Assembly (NCBI RefSeq): GCF_000165465.1
Contig: NC_017455.1
Span: forward strand, 806,001 to 870,000
Origin: Halanaerobium praevalens DSM 2228
Lineage (GTDB): Bacteria > Bacillota > Halanaerobiia > Halanaerobiales > Halanaerobiaceae
DNA length: 64,000 nucleotides
Direction: 5' to 3'
Shown: piece after piece, positions 9,115 through 19,278 of the stretch
Layout: each line of letters begins with the position of its first letter
How positions within the stretch are numbered: the first letter of the stretch is position 1
Notes under the pieces: model-generated
What the model was told of the DNA's origin: nothing
What the model saw: only the letters and a program-made list of their open reading frames with translations
Databases searched by the model: none
Made by a program: the position numbers and the translations under genes

Positions 9115-9642
9115 GTGAAATTAAACCCACTTGATATTTATAATAAAGAATTTAAAAATGCAACTTTTGGTTATAACAAAGATCAAGTTGATAATTTTTT
9201 AGATGATGTGGGAGTTGCTTATGAAAGGTTATTGAAAGATTTAAATAAATTACAATCAGAAAATGAAACATTAAAAGAAAAAATGGAAAGACAACAAGAT
9301 TTAGAAGCTAAATTACAGAACACTTTAGATTCAATGCAGGAAACAATTACTAAAAGAATTGAACAAGCAGATCAAGAAGCCAGAATGATAGTTAAAGAGG
9401 CGAGGATGAAAGCTGAGAATATTAAAGAAGAAGCTCAAGCAGAAGTTGTCGATGAGAAAAGAAAAGTTGAGCAGCTGCGTGAACAAAAGAAATTCTTTAA
9501 AATTAGATTTAAAACACTACTAGAAAGTCATTTGGGAATGTTAGATGATGAAGATGAGAATTCCTATGCAGCTGAATTGTCTGATTCTAGTTTATTAAAT
9601 AAAAATAAAACAAAAGATAATTCTAGTCAAAAAGTAAATTAA
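9115..9642 (+). CDS. divIVA: Cell-pole/division-site protein DivIVA
   Basis: DivIVA binds negatively curved membrane at poles and septa and recruits partner proteins. The product is 175 residues. The conserved membrane-binding N-terminus is visible (LNPLDIYNKEFKNATFGY, then DQVDNFLDDV). A long, charged coiled coil runs from about residue 45 to 135, followed by a short disordered polar tail. GTG 9115 is preceded by AAGGGAGTGA. It is the last gene of the block; the ileS promoter and T-box start about 30 bases after its stop. Confidence 0.93.
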   Translation: MKLNPLDIYNKEFKNATFGYNKDQVDNFLDDVGVAYERLLKDLNKLQSENETLKEKMERQQDLEAKLQNTLDSMQETITKRIEQADQEARMIVKEARMKAENIKEEAQAEVVDEKRKVEQLREQKKFFKIRFKTLLESHLGMLDDEDENSYAAELSDSSLLNKNKTKDNSSQKVN

Positions 9643-9669
9643 TCTAATTTAGAATAATATTTTAAAGAC

Positions 9670-9698
9670 TTGACTTATTTTTATTAATAGTTTATAAT
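9670..9698 (+). promoter_or_regulatory. Sigma-A-type promoter of the ileS T-box transcript
   Basis: TTGACT at 9670-9675 and TATAAT at 9693-9698 are separated by exactly 17 bases. This is close to consensus, and the T-box RNA begins just downstream. Confidence 0.85.
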
Positions 9699-9721
9699 TG
9701 AAAAAAATATTATATTATAAA

Positions 9722-9951
9722 ATGACTGAGATAGGACTAGTACTGATTTTTATTAGTTAAAAGCGAGCTGGAATGGTGAGAGCCAGTAACTAAGAAATTA
9801 GGAAGATCAACCTGGAGTTGGTTTGCGAATAGTTTAGCATTCCCGTATTTCTGCGTTAAAGATTGCTAAGATAAAATTGCTTTTTATTAAAGTAGTTTTA
9901 ATTAGGGTGGTACCGCGGTCTCTCGTCCCTTACAGGACAGGGGCCTTTTTT
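9722..9951 (+). promoter_or_regulatory. T-box leader (isoleucine) controlling ileS
   Basis: Nearly the whole 344-base gap between divIVA and ileS is a tRNA-sensing leader. Stem I holds the conserved GAGCTGG, ATGGTGAGAGCC and AGTA elements. A candidate specifier ATC (Ile) lies at 9806-9808. The T-box sequence AGGGTGGTACCGCG is at 9904-9917, with TGGT at 9908-9911 to pair with the tRNA acceptor end (ACCA). The terminator follows: GGTCTCTCGTCC pairs with GGACAGGGGCC and a run of six T. Family knowledge: uncharged tRNA-Ile stabilises the antiterminator and turns the gene on. The specifier was assigned by eye and from the downstream gene. Confidence 0.93.
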
Positions 9952-9986
9952 ATTTCAAATATATTTTACAGGAGGTAATTAGAAGA

Positions 9987-12782
9987 ATGAGTTATAAAGA
10001 GACAATTAATTTGCCGAATACAGATTTTCCAATGCGAGCAAATTTAAGTGAAAGAGAAGTTGATTTTCAAAAATTATGGCAAGAAAAAGAAATATATGAA
10101 AAAGCAGTAGAAAATAGAGAAGGAAATAAACCTTTTATTTTACATGATGGTCCTCCATATGCAAATGGAGATATTCATATTGGACATGCTTTAAATAAAA
10201 TTTTAAAAGATTTTGTGACTAGATTTGCTACCTTAAATGGATATTATTCTCCTTATATTCCTGGTTGGGATACTCATGGTTTACCAATTGAATATCAGGT
10301 AACAAGTGAAATGAGTGATCAAGAAAGAGCAGATATTTCGATCGCTGAGCTAAGAGAAAAATGTACAAATTATGCTTTGAAATATGTAGATCGTCAAAAA
10401 GAACAATTTAAAAGGCTTGGAGTTTGGGGTGAATGGGATAATCCATATTTAACCTTAAATAAGGAATATGAAGTAAAACAGATTGAAGTATTTGGTGAAA
10501 TGGCTAAAAAAGATTTATTTTATCGAGGTAAAAAACCTGTACACTGGTGTCCTCATTGTGAAACAGCTTTAGCTGAGGCAGAAGTTGAACATGGTGAAGA
10601 TAGAGCGCCATCTATTTATGTAAAATTCCCCTTAATCGATGAATTTGAAGTTGGTGGAGTTGAGTTAAGTAGTGAAGATAGTTATATTGTGATTTGGACA
10701 ACTACACCCTGGACTATTCCATCTAATATGGCAATTACTTTTCACCCAGAATTTCCTTATGTAGTAGTAGAAGCTGAGGGTGATAAACTTGTAATGGCCA
10801 AAGATTTAGTGGAAACAGTAATGGCTAATTCTGAAATTGAAGATTATGAAATAATAAGTGAAGAATTTAGTGCTAAAAAACTGGAAAATAAAAAAGCTAA
10901 ACATCCAATTATAGATCGTGAATCACTTCTGATTTTAGGAGAGCATGTAACCTTAGATCAGGGTTCAGGTTGTGTGCACACAGCTCCAGGTCATGGACAT
11001 GATGATTATATAGTTGGTCAAGAATATGGACTTGAGATTTATGCACCTATGGATAATAAGGGTTATTTTACAGAAGAAGCTGGTGATTTTGCTGGAAAAT
11101 ATTATGATGAAGCAAATATTATGGTTACAGATAAATTAAAAGAAAAAGATTTATTAATGAATCTTAATTTTATTGATCACCAATATCCACACTGCTGGCG
11201 CTGTAAAGGAAATTTAATTTTTAGAGCAACTGATCAATGGTTTGCTTCAATTGATGCAATTAAAGAAGAAACTCTAGCAGCAATTGCTGATGTAGACTGG
11301 TATCCTGCATGGGGTGAAGGCAGAATGACTGACATGATTGCAGATCGTTCAGATTGGTGTATATCTCGTCAGAAAAAATGGGGAGTTCCAATTCCAATTT
11401 TCTTCTGTGATGATTGTGGAGAAGCTATTATTAATGATGATACTTTAGATTCTATTAAAGCAATTTTTGCTGAAAAAGGATCTGTAGCTTGGTATGAACT
11501 TTCGGAAAAAGAATTATTGCCAGAAGGTTATACTTGTCCTCATTGTAATTCTGATAGTTTTACTAAAGAAGAAGATATTATGGATGTTTGGTTTGATTCA
11601 GGTTCCAGTCATAAAGCTGTTTTAGAAGCCAGAGATAATTTGAGCTGGCCAGCTCAGGTTTATCTAGAAGGTACAGATCAATACCGTGGTTGGTTTAATT
11701 CATCTTTATTAACAGCTGTCGCAACTGAAGGAGTAGCTCCTTATAGAGAAGTTATTACAAATGGATTTACAGTTGATAAAAAAGGAAATAAGATGTCTAA
11801 ATCTAAAGGGAATGTTGTATCTCCACATAAAGTAATTGATCAGTATGGGGCTGATATTTTAAGACTTTGGGTTGCATCTTCTGACTTCAAAAATGATATT
11901 AGAGTTTCAGATAATATTTTAAAACAAAGTTCTGAAGCTTATAGAAGAATAAGAAATACCTATCGTTTTATTTTAGGCAATATTAGTGATTTTGATAGTG
12001 ATCAAAATTATGTAGAATATGAAGATCGCCGAGAATTAGATCGCTGGATTATGATTCGCCTGCAGGATTTAATTAAAAAGATAACTTCTGCCTATGAAAG
12101 TTACGAATATCACCGTGTTTATCACGATGTTCATAATTTCTGTACTGTAGAAATGAGTTCACTCTATATGGATATCACTAAAGATCGTCTGTATACTGAT
12201 GGAACTGACTCTTTAAGTAGACGTTCTGCCCAAAGTACCTTATATGATATTCTGATGGCGCTTATGGTGACACTTGCCCCAATAGTTCCTCATACATCAG
12301 AAGAAGTATGGCAGTTCTTACCAGAAAAAATGAAAGCTGAAGAAAGTGTCTTTTTAACTGATTGGCCAGAAGTTAAGAAAAATTACTATGATCAAGAATT
12401 AATTGCTAAGTGGGATAAGCTGTTGGCAATTAGAAAAGATGTATCTAAAGCTTTAGAATTAGCAAGAGCAGACAAGAAGATTGGTAATTCACTGGAAGCG
12501 ATGGTAGAACTTAAGGGTTCTTCTGAAAGTCAAGAACAGTTATTAAAGTCAGAAATTGAACAATTAGCTGATCTGTTTATAGTTTCTCAGGCTGAACTTA
12601 ATGATAATCTGACTGCAGATAATACTCATCAGGGTGAAGAAAGTTCTGTTTTAGTTAAAGTGAGTGAGGCTAAAGGTGAAAAATGTGATCGCTGCTGGAA
12701 GTATGATCAAACAGTAGGCGAGATTGAAGAGCACGAAGATATCTGTCATCGTTGTGCAGATGTAATTGAAAAAGAACAATAA
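9987..12782 (+). CDS. ileS: Isoleucine--tRNA ligase
   Basis: IleRS charges tRNA-Ile and edits mischarged valine. The product is 931 residues, as in bacterial-type IleRS. Class I motifs are present: GDIHIGHAL (HIGH box, about residue 60) and KMSKSKGN (about residue 600). The CP1 editing domain lies between them ([10 protein letters not shown] and [13 protein letters not shown]). The C-terminal zinc finger has two pairs of cysteines (CDRCW and CHRC). ATG 9987 has AGGAGGT upstream. The gene is controlled by the T-box in front and ends at a strong bidirectional terminator. The order divIVA, ileS, lspA, rluD-type is conserved in Firmicutes, here broken by a MATE gene. Confidence 0.98.
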   Translation: MSYKETINLPNTDFPMRANLSEREVDFQKLWQEKEIYEKAVENREGNKPFILHDGPPYANGDIHIGHALNKILKDFVTRFATLNGYYSPYIPGWDTHGLPIEYQVTSEMSDQERADISIAELREKCTNYALKYVDRQKEQFKRLGVWGEWDNPYLTLNKEYEVKQIEVFGEMAKKDLFYRGKKPVHWCPHCETALAEAEVEHGEDRAPSIYVKFPLIDEFEVGGVELSSEDSYIVIWTTTPWTIPSNMAITFHPEFPYVVVEAEGDKLVMAKDLVETVMANSEIEDYEIISEEFSAKKLENKKAKHPIIDRESLLILGEHVTLDQGSGCVHTAPGHGHDDYIVGQEYGLEIYAPMDNKGYFTEEAGDFAGKYYDEANIMVTDKLKEKDLLMNLNFIDHQYPHCWRCKGNLIFRATDQWFASIDAIKEETLAAIADVDWYPAWGEGRMTDMIADRSDWCISRQKKWGVPIPIFFCDDCGEAIINDDTLDSIKAIFAEKGSVAWYELSEKELLPEGYTCPHCNSDSFTKEEDIMDVWFDSGSSHKAVLEARDNLSWPAQVYLEGTDQYRGWFNSSLLTAVATEGVAPYREVITNGFTVDKKGNKMSKSKGNVVSPHKVIDQYGADILRLWVASSDFKNDIRVSDNILKQSSEAYRRIRNTYRFILGNISDFDSDQNYVEYEDRRELDRWIMIRLQDLIKKITSAYESYEYHRVYHDVHNFCTVEMSSLYMDITKDRLYTDGTDSLSRRSAQSTLYDILMALMVTLAPIVPHTSEEVWQFLPEKMKAEESVFLTDWPEVKKNYYDQELIAKWDKLLAIRKDVSKALELARADKKIGNSLEAMVELKGSSESQEQLLKSEIEQLADLFIVSQAELNDNLTADNTHQGEESSVLVKVSEAKGEKCDRCWKYDQTVGEIEEHEDICHRCADVIEKEQ

Positions 12783-12801
12783 AAAATAGAGAATAAAAAT
12801 A

Positions 12802-12838
12802 AAAGGACAACCATTAAATTTATGGTTGTCCTTTTTTT
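12802..12838. terminator. Bidirectional terminator between ileS and the MATE gene
   Basis: AAAGGACAACCAT pairs with ATGGTTGTCCTTT over 13 pairs around a seven-base loop. T runs follow on the plus strand, and A runs before the stem serve the minus strand, so it can end both convergent genes. Confidence 0.9.
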
Positions 12839-12848
12839 AAAAATTTAT

Positions 12849-14213
12849 TTAATCTTCAATAAAAAATTCAATATTAGCCCACTCCATTTTCATAAATCTT
12901 CTAATAACAATTAAGGCTACAATCATAAATGAAATTATTTCTGCTATCCAAACTCCAGCTACCCCATAATTTGAAATAATGATTAAATAATAAGATAAAG
13001 GAATAAAAATAAACCAGAGCCTAATAATTGTAATATACATGGCACCTTTTGTATCTCCAGCACCTCTTAAAGCTCCAATCATAATTACTACAAAGGCTAA
13101 AAAAGCTTGATTTAAAGCAACTATCTTTAAAATAGGTAGTGAATAATTAATTACTTCAAGATCATTGCTAAATATTTGAAGGATTTGTAGTGGGAAAAAG
13201 AAATAAATTAAGGCAAGAGAACTTCCTAAAATAGATCCTATAATAGCGGCTGTTAAACCACTTTTGAGTGATTCATCTGGCTTGTTTTCACCTAAATGTT
13301 TACCAACAATTGTAGTTGCAGCAATTGCAATTCCAATTGCTGGCATAAAAGAAAGTGATTCTATATTTAATAAAATTCTAAAAGAAGCAGCTGCAGTTGT
13401 ATCTAGTTTAGAAATAAAAATACTATTAGCAAAAAATGCAAGCTGCATAAATAATTGTTCAATTCCAGCTGCATAACTTAAATTAATTAAAGGTTTAAAA
13501 ATTTTATGAGTTATTTTCATTAATTTTAATTTTAGTTTTAAAATTCCTCTTCCACTAGAAAATAAAATTAGATATAAAGCAGCTGCTATAAAACGGGCAA
13601 AGGCAGTTGAAATTGCAGCTCCTGCAATTCCTAGTTCTGGAAAAAAACTAAAGCCAGTAATCAAAACATAATTTCCAATAATATTTAATATATTTGCAAT
13701 TCCTGTAATATACATTGGAGTTTTAGTATCACCTGCTCCCCTTAAGGAAGCTGCAGAGGCAAAAGAAATAAACATGAAAACTTGGCCAATGGCAATATAT
13801 TTTAAATATCTAACTCCAAAGTTTTTAACAACTGGAGTAATATCGTAAACATTTAAAATTTGATCAGCAAAAAAGAAAGTAAATAAAGTTATAATAATTC
13901 CTAAGATAAAGTTTAAAGTTAAATTTTGATTCATTATTTTATTCATTCTTTGAGAATTTCCTTCACCATAACTTCTAGAAACCATAGCAGTTGCTCCAGC
14001 ATTAAAAGCTGAAAAAACAAAAATCAAAGTAAAAATTATTTGATTAGCAAAACCTACACCAGCTAAAGCTTCTTTACCTATAAACCTGCTAATCATAATT
14101 GTATCAGCCATTCCAACTAGGGTATTAAGTGACATTTCCATAATTGCAGGAAAAGCAAGAGTTAAAATCAATTTACTTCTTTTGAGACTATTTTTAGTTA
14201 ATTTTAATTTCAT
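12849..14213 (-). CDS. MATE family efflux transporter
   Basis: A multidrug and toxin extrusion exporter of 454 residues with about 12 hydrophobic segments in two similar halves. The repeated family motif is visible twice: SLRGAGDTKTPMYI in the first half and ALRGAGDTKGAMYI in the second, along with FNAGATAMVSRSYG near the N-terminus. Members exchange Na+ or H+ for drugs, or for unknown metabolites; the substrate cannot be predicted. GGATGA lies ahead of the ATG. It is the only gene on the minus strand in this part and splits the usual ileS-lspA pair, so it is probably a later insertion. Its base composition looks like that of its neighbours. Confidence 0.93.
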   Translation of the reverse strand: MKLKLTKNSLKRSKLILTLAFPAIMEMSLNTLVGMADTIMISRFIGKEALAGVGFANQIIFTLIFVFSAFNAGATAMVSRSYGEGNSQRMNKIMNQNLTLNFILGIIITLFTFFFADQILNVYDITPVVKNFGVRYLKYIAIGQVFMFISFASAASLRGAGDTKTPMYITGIANILNIIGNYVLITGFSFFPELGIAGAAISTAFARFIAAALYLILFSSGRGILKLKLKLMKITHKIFKPLINLSYAAGIEQLFMQLAFFANSIFISKLDTTAAASFRILLNIESLSFMPAIGIAIAATTIVGKHLGENKPDESLKSGLTAAIIGSILGSSLALIYFFFPLQILQIFSNDLEVINYSLPILKIVALNQAFLAFVVIMIGALRGAGDTKGAMYITIIRLWFIFIPLSYYLIIISNYGVAGVWIAEIISFMIVALIVIRRFMKMEWANIEFFIED

Positions 14214-14353
14214 AATTATTCATCCTTTATTTTGACTTAAATCTAAAAAAATATTCAATTTCTATCTTAGCATATAATTTAGTAATATAAAAGAGTAATT
14301 TTTAATTGTTTAAATTATTTTTGTATGTTAAAATTATAATTGGAGTTGGAATC

Positions 14354-14809
14354 ATGTCTATAATAATCTTAAGTTTAATAATTTGTCTTGACCAATTAAC
14401 TAAATTTATCTTTAGAATTAACTTTTTAGAGGGAGAAAAATATACTTTAATTGATCAATTTTTAACTTTAACTTTTTTGAAAAATAGGGGAGCTGCTTTT
14501 GGGATTTTAAGCGGTCAGCGAAACTTATTTATCTTATTGACTATTTTATTTTTTGTTTTTATAATTTATATGTATAAGTTTGAATTACCAGCTAAAAAAT
14601 CAGTTGAATTTGGTACTGCTTTTTTATTAGCTGGAGGAATTTCTAATTTAATTGATCGTCTATTTTTGCACTATGTAACAGATTTCATTGCTTTCAATTT
14701 ATTTGGTTTTTATAATTTACCAGTTATTAATTTTGCTGATATATTTATTTTCTTTGGAGTTTTAATTTTAATTTACCAATTATTATTTTCAGTAGATAGA
14801 GGTGTTTAA
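14354..14809 (+). CDS. lspA: Signal peptidase II (lipoprotein signal peptidase)
   Basis: LspA cleaves the signal peptide of diacylglyceryl-modified prolipoproteins in the membrane. The 151-residue product has four hydrophobic segments and the family motifs LDQLTK, LKNRGAAFGIL, GGISNLIDRL and NFADIFIFFG. The two aspartates in NLIDR and NFADI are the catalytic pair. ATG 14354 gives the usual length and has TGGAG eight bases upstream. An in-frame TTG at 14306 would add a 16-residue extension and has no binding site. It abuts the next gene, whose ATG follows the stop directly. Confidence 0.95.
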   Translation: MSIIILSLIICLDQLTKFIFRINFLEGEKYTLIDQFLTLTFLKNRGAAFGILSGQRNLFILLTILFFVFIIYMYKFELPAKKSVEFGTAFLLAGGISNLIDRLFLHYVTDFIAFNLFGFYNLPVINFADIFIFFGVLILIYQLLFSVDRGV

Positions 14810-15721
14810 ATGAAAGAATATAGTTTAACAGTAAAAAAGAAAGATCAAGGTCAAAGAATAGATAAATATTTAGCTAAATATTTTAAAGATTTATCTCGTT
14901 CTTTTATTCAAAAATTAATAAAAGAAAAAGAGATTAAAGTAAATAATAGAGTAATTGATAAAAGTTATAAAATTATTAATAATGATTTTATAGAATTAAA
15001 GCTTAAAGAACAAGAAAGTAAAGTAAAAGCTGTGGCAATGAAATTAGATATAGTTTATGAAGATCAAGATATTATAGTAATTAATAAAGATGCAGATCGA
15101 GTTGTACATCCAGCCCCAGGTCATTATAATGATACTATAGTTAATGGGCTTTTAGCTTGTGTAGACAATTTATCAGCTATTAATGGTATTAAGAGACCAG
15201 GAATTGTACACCGATTAGATAAAGATACTTCAGGGCTTTTAATTGTAGCTAAAAATGATAAAAGTCATAAAAGTTTAGCTAAACAATTTAAAGCAAGAAC
15301 TGTTGATAAATATTATTTTGCTTTAATTGAGGGTAATTTAGCCTATAAAAAAGGAAAAATAGAGGCTCCGATAGGTAGAGACCCTAACCACAGAAAAAAA
15401 ATGGCAGTTAGAAAAAGACATAGTAAAAATGCAATTAGCCGTTTTAAAATTATTGAAGAATTTAATCATTATACCTTAGTAGAAGTAAAAATTGAAACAG
15501 GTAGAACTCATCAGATAAGAGTTCATTTTTCTTATTTAGGCCATCCGATTGTAGGCGATCAAAAATATGGTTCTAAAAATAATTTAAATGTTAAAAGACA
15601 ACTCTTACATGCTAAAAAGTTATTTATTAAGCATCCTATTTCTCAGCAAAAAATGAAGTTTGAAGCTGAATTAAAAGATGATTTTCAAAAAGTTTTAACA
15701 AAATTACGTCAAAAAAAATAG
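14810..15721 (+). CDS. RluA/RluD family 23S rRNA pseudouridine synthase
   Basis: The enzyme converts uridines in large-subunit rRNA to pseudouridine. The 303-residue product has an N-terminal S4 domain (residues about 13-65, RIDKYLAKYF and SFIQKLIKEKEI). A catalytic domain follows with GIVHRLDKDTSGLL, in which Asp137 is the nucleophile, and GRTHQIRVH. S4 plus this motif set fits RluD (helix 69 of 23S rRNA), as in Bacillus ylyB next to lspA, but RluC-type specificity cannot be excluded by eye. It directly follows lspA with an AGAGGTG site in front. Confidence 0.93.
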   Translation: MKEYSLTVKKKDQGQRIDKYLAKYFKDLSRSFIQKLIKEKEIKVNNRVIDKSYKIINNDFIELKLKEQESKVKAVAMKLDIVYEDQDIIVINKDADRVVHPAPGHYNDTIVNGLLACVDNLSAINGIKRPGIVHRLDKDTSGLLIVAKNDKSHKSLAKQFKARTVDKYYFALIEGNLAYKKGKIEAPIGRDPNHRKKMAVRKRHSKNAISRFKIIEEFNHYTLVEVKIETGRTHQIRVHFSYLGHPIVGDQKYGSKNNLNVKRQLLHAKKLFIKHPISQQKMKFEAELKDDFQKVLTKLRQKK

Positions 15722-15777
15722 TTTTACTGCAGGAAAAGTAAGTTTTTACTAGAAAATAATTTTAGGAGGAGATAATT

Positions 15778-16980
15778 TTGTATAATTCAATTAAACTTAG
15801 CGAAAGCGTTGACTGGGTTGGAGTAAATGATAAAGAAACAGATTTATTTGAATCATTATGGCCTTTACCTGAAGGTATAGCCTATAATTCTTATATTATT
15901 AATGATGAAAAAGTAGCTTTAATAGATACAGTTAAGATTAATTATACTGATAGTTATTTAGAAAAAGTTAAAGATGTTATTGGAGATAAAAAGGTTGATT
16001 ACTTAATTATTAACCATATGGAACCTGATCATTCAGGCTCTATTAAATCAATTAGAGAAGCATATCCTGATGTTAAAATTGTAGGTAATGCAAAAACTAT
16101 GAACTTTCTTGAAGGTTTTTATGGAATTACTGATGGGACTAAAGTTATTAAAGATGGAGATGAGTTGGATTTAGGCTCTAGAAGCTTAAAATTTTATTTA
16201 ACTCCAATGGTTCATTGGCCTGAAACTATGATGACTTTTGATCAAAAAGATAAAATTTTATTTTCTGGTGATGCTTTTGGTGGTTTTGGTTCTCTTAATG
16301 GATATTTATTTGATGATGAAGTAAATGTTGACCATTTTGAAGAAGAAATCAGAAGATATTTTTCTAATATTATTGGTAAATATGGACCAGTTGTTCATAA
16401 AACTATTAGTCGTTTAGTAGAAGAAATTGAAACAATTGAGATGATTGCAGCTACTCATGGTTTAGTTTGGAGAAAAGATCCTGCTCATATTATTGAAGAA
16501 TATGATAGATGGAGTCAACAAAAGACGGAAGAGGGTGTTGTTGTAGTTTATGGTTCGATGTATGGAAATACTAAAATAATGGCTGAAGCTGTGGCTCGCT
16601 CTTTATCTGAAAATGGAATTGAAGATATTAAATTATTTGATGTTTCTAGAAAAGATATTTCTTTTATAATTAATGATATTTGGAAATATAAAGGAATTGT
16701 TTTAGGAAGTTGTACTTATAATAATGAGATATTCCCTCCTATGGAATATCTATTAAAAAGTTTAGAAAGTAGAAATTTGAGAGATAGAGTTCTTGGAATT
16801 TTTGGTTCCTATAGTTGGAGTGGAGGTTCTTTAGCACGTTTGCAAAGCTTTAAAGAAAAAGTTCATTGTGATTTAGTAGAACCTAGTATAGAATCCCAAT
16901 TTGCACCTAGGGGAGATATTTTGGAAAAGTGTTATTTATTAGGCAAAAATGTTGCTCAAACTGTAAAAGAAAAATGTTAA
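15778..16980 (+). CDS. fprA: Flavodiiron protein (FprA-type O2/NO reductase)
   Basis: Flavodiiron proteins reduce O2 to water or NO to N2O and protect anaerobes. The 400-residue product joins a metallo-beta-lactamase-like domain (residues about 1-245) to a flavodoxin domain (about 253-398). All expected di-iron ligands are visible: His80, Glu82, Asp84 and His85 in NHMEPDHSG, His146, Asp165 and His227. The FMN loop is GSMYGNTK. No rubredoxin or flavorubredoxin domain is attached, so the electron donor must be separate. TTG 15778 is the start, with AGGAGGAG upstream. The gene is followed by a strong terminator. Confidence 0.96.
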   Translation: MYNSIKLSESVDWVGVNDKETDLFESLWPLPEGIAYNSYIINDEKVALIDTVKINYTDSYLEKVKDVIGDKKVDYLIINHMEPDHSGSIKSIREAYPDVKIVGNAKTMNFLEGFYGITDGTKVIKDGDELDLGSRSLKFYLTPMVHWPETMMTFDQKDKILFSGDAFGGFGSLNGYLFDDEVNVDHFEEEIRRYFSNIIGKYGPVVHKTISRLVEEIETIEMIAATHGLVWRKDPAHIIEEYDRWSQQKTEEGVVVVYGSMYGNTKIMAEAVARSLSENGIEDIKLFDVSRKDISFIINDIWKYKGIVLGSCTYNNEIFPPMEYLLKSLESRNLRDRVLGIFGSYSWSGGSLARLQSFKEKVHCDLVEPSIESQFAPRGDILEKCYLLGKNVAQTVKEKC

Positions 16981-17007
16981 GTTTTTAACTTAGTAAATAA
17001 ATTATTG

Positions 17008-17049
17008 TAATCTACCCTGTTTATGTTTAAAAGGGTAGATTATTTTTTT
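17008..17049 (+). terminator. Terminator after the flavodiiron gene
   Basis: TAATCTACCCT and AGGGTAGATTA form 11 pairs around a 13-base loop and are followed by seven T. Confidence 0.9.
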
Positions 17050-17128
17050 AAATAATATTCAAAAAATTAAAGGAATTTAAATAACTATTGTAGAAGTAAT
17101 AAAATACAGAAAATTTAAATTAGTTTTT

Positions 17129-17157
17129 TTGAGAATTATTCTAATTTGAATTAGATA
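17129..17157 (+). promoter_or_regulatory. Possible promoter of the EF-G-like gene
   Basis: TTGAGA and TAGATA lie 17 bases apart, about 50 bases before the start codon. The match is moderate, but the terminator upstream means a promoter must lie in this gap. Confidence 0.4.
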
Positions 17158-17206
17158 TTTTCAATTAATAAAGATAACTAACTAAAATGGAAGGTTGGTG
17201 GAAAAA

Positions 17207-19255
17207 TTGAGTAAAATTACTAGTAAAGATATTAGAAACTTTTGCTTTATATCACATGGAGGTGCGGGTAAATCAACACTAACTGAAATGCTGCTTTATA
17301 ATGCAGGTGTTATTGATACACCGGGTAGTGTTGATCAAAAAAATACTCAATCTGATTTTAGAGCTGTTGAAAAAGAGCATAAACATTCTGTTAATAATAG
17401 TTATTTTAATTTTGAATGGCATAATAAATTATTTCATTTTATTGATACTCCAGGTTATGCTGATTTTAGAAGTGAAGTGATTAGTGCTTTAAGAATGGTG
17501 GAAAGTGCAGTTCTTTTAGTTGATGCCACAGCTGGAATTGAAGTTAATACAGGTTATGTTTGGAAATTAGCAAAGCAAAATGATTTGGCAAAAGCTGTAT
17601 TTATTAATAAAATTGATAAAGAAGAGGCAGATTTTGATAAAACAATAGAAGAGCTTCGTTCTACATATGATGATAGTTTTGCTATTGTAACAATTCCTTA
17701 TTATAAAGAAGGTCAATTTGAAGGTATAATTGATTTATTAGATGAAAAATTATATAAAAATATAGAAGGGGAATGTAAGGCTTTTCCTATACCTGAATCA
17801 GAAAAAGATAGAGTTGAAGACTATGAGTTAAAATTGACTGAAGAGATTGTAGAATTAAAAGAAGATTTAATGATTAAATATTTAGATGGTGAAAAAATAA
17901 CCATTAAAGAATTAACAAAGGCCTTTGAAGAAGAAGTTGCTGCTGAAGAATTAGTACCTGTTTTTGCTGGATCAGCTTTAGCAAATTGTGGAGTTGCTAA
18001 ATTTTTAGATGATTTGACTAAAATATTTCCTTCAGCTGCAGAAGTTCATTCTAATCATTTAGTTAAAACCGGGGAAGTATTAAAACCTAATCCAAAGAGT
18101 AAATTTAGTGCTCAAGTTTGTAAAACAATGGTTGATCCTTATATAGGGAAATTATCAATTTTTAGAGTTTTTTCTGGTAAATTAACAAGAGATGATTTAA
18201 TTGAAATCCCTAATATTGATGAAAAAATTAAAGTTACTAAGCTTTATAAACTTAATGGTGATCAACAAACAACTGTAGATGATCTAACTGCTGGTGAAAT
18301 TGGAGCAGTAGCTAAATTAGAAGAATTGGAAACATCTTTTACTATTAGAAATCCAGAAACAGATATTTATTATCATGAATTAGAATTTCCAGAGCCAATG
18401 TATGCCAGAGCTGCTTATCCAACTGAAGGAATTGATGAAGAAAAAATGGCTGCTACTTTACACCGTTATAGTGATTCTGATCCTACTTTTAAAGTTGATT
18501 ATAATAAAGTAACTAAAGAATTGATTTTAGCAGGAATGGGAACTATTCATTTTAAAATGGTTAAAGAAGAGTGTCAGCAAAAGTATGATGTTGATTTTAT
18601 TTGTCAAGAACCCAAAGTTGCTTATAGAGAGACTATTCGGAGAAAAGTTGATGTTGAAGAAAAATATAAAAAACAATCTGGTGGTAGAGGGCAGTATGGT
18701 CATGTAATAATGTCAATTGAGCCCTTAGCTAGAGGGAAAGAATTTGAATTTGAAGAGGAAATTTTTGGAGGAGCTATTCCTAATCAATATATTCCCGCAG
18801 TTGAAAAAGGAATTATTGATGCTAAAAAAGAAGGTAGTTTAGCTGGTTATCCTGTTGTTGATTTTAAAGTTGTACTTTATGATGGTTCTTATCATGATGT
18901 AGATTCTTCTGAGATGGCTTTTAAAATTGCAGCTTCTAAGGCTTTTCGCAAAGCTTTAACAAAAGCTAAGCCTATTTTATTAGAACCAATTATGTCTGTA
19001 AAAGTAACAGTTCCCCAAGAGTTTTTAGGAGATATAATGGGAGACTTTAATTCTAGAAGAGGTAGAATAGAGGGAATGGTACCTGATTCTGGTTTGCAAA
19101 TTATTAAAGCTAAAGTACCAGAATCTGAAATGTTTAATTATGCAGTTGAATTAAAAGCTTTAACTGGTGGTTATGGTTCCTTTACTATGGAATTTTCTAA
19201 TTATGATAAAGTGCCAAAAGATATTAGTGAAAAAATCATTGCAGAAAATGAATAA
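17207..19255 (+). CDS. EF-G-like translation factor GTPase (second EF-G type)
   Basis: A five-domain translational GTPase of about 682 residues. The G1 loop is HGGAGKST, FHFIDTPGYADF carries G3 (DTPG), and FINKIDKEEADF carries G4 (NKID). EF-G domains III-V follow, with GGRGQYGHVI and RRGRIEGMVPD in the late part. The G1 loop differs from the AHIDAGKTT of the main EF-G, and the gene stands alone rather than next to rpsL/rpsG/tuf, so this is a paralogue of the FusA2 or EF-G2-like type. Its exact role is unresolved; some paralogues act in translocation, others in ribosome recycling. TTG 17207 is my start (GGTGG just upstream), but GTG 17198 or TTG 17195 are possible. Terminators on both sides make it monocistronic. 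Confidence 0.88.
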   Translation: MSKITSKDIRNFCFISHGGAGKSTLTEMLLYNAGVIDTPGSVDQKNTQSDFRAVEKEHKHSVNNSYFNFEWHNKLFHFIDTPGYADFRSEVISALRMVESAVLLVDATAGIEVNTGYVWKLAKQNDLAKAVFINKIDKEEADFDKTIEELRSTYDDSFAIVTIPYYKEGQFEGIIDLLDEKLYKNIEGECKAFPIPESEKDRVEDYELKLTEEIVELKEDLMIKYLDGEKITIKELTKAFEEEVAAEELVPVFAGSALANCGVAKFLDDLTKIFPSAAEVHSNHLVKTGEVLKPNPKSKFSAQVCKTMVDPYIGKLSIFRVFSGKLTRDDLIEIPNIDEKIKVTKLYKLNGDQQTTVDDLTAGEIGAVAKLEELETSFTIRNPETDIYYHELEFPEPMYARAAYPTEGIDEEKMAATLHRYSDSDPTFKVDYNKVTKELILAGMGTIHFKMVKEECQQKYDVDFICQEPKVAYRETIRRKVDVEEKYKKQSGGRGQYGHVIMSIEPLARGKEFEFEEEIFGGAIPNQYIPAVEKGIIDAKKEGSLAGYPVVDFKVVLYDGSYHDVDSSEMAFKIAASKAFRKALTKAKPILLEPIMSVKVTVPQEFLGDIMGDFNSRRGRIEGMVPDSGLQIIKAKVPESEMFNYAVELKALTGGYGSFTMEFSNYDKVPKDISEKIIAENE

Positions 19256-19278
19256 AAAAATAATTAATTTTAGAAATT

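Noticed and set aside
15722-15777. Possible terminator after the rluD-type gene
   Set aside because: Only a poor, short inverted repeat is present, so read-through into the flavodiiron gene cannot be excluded.
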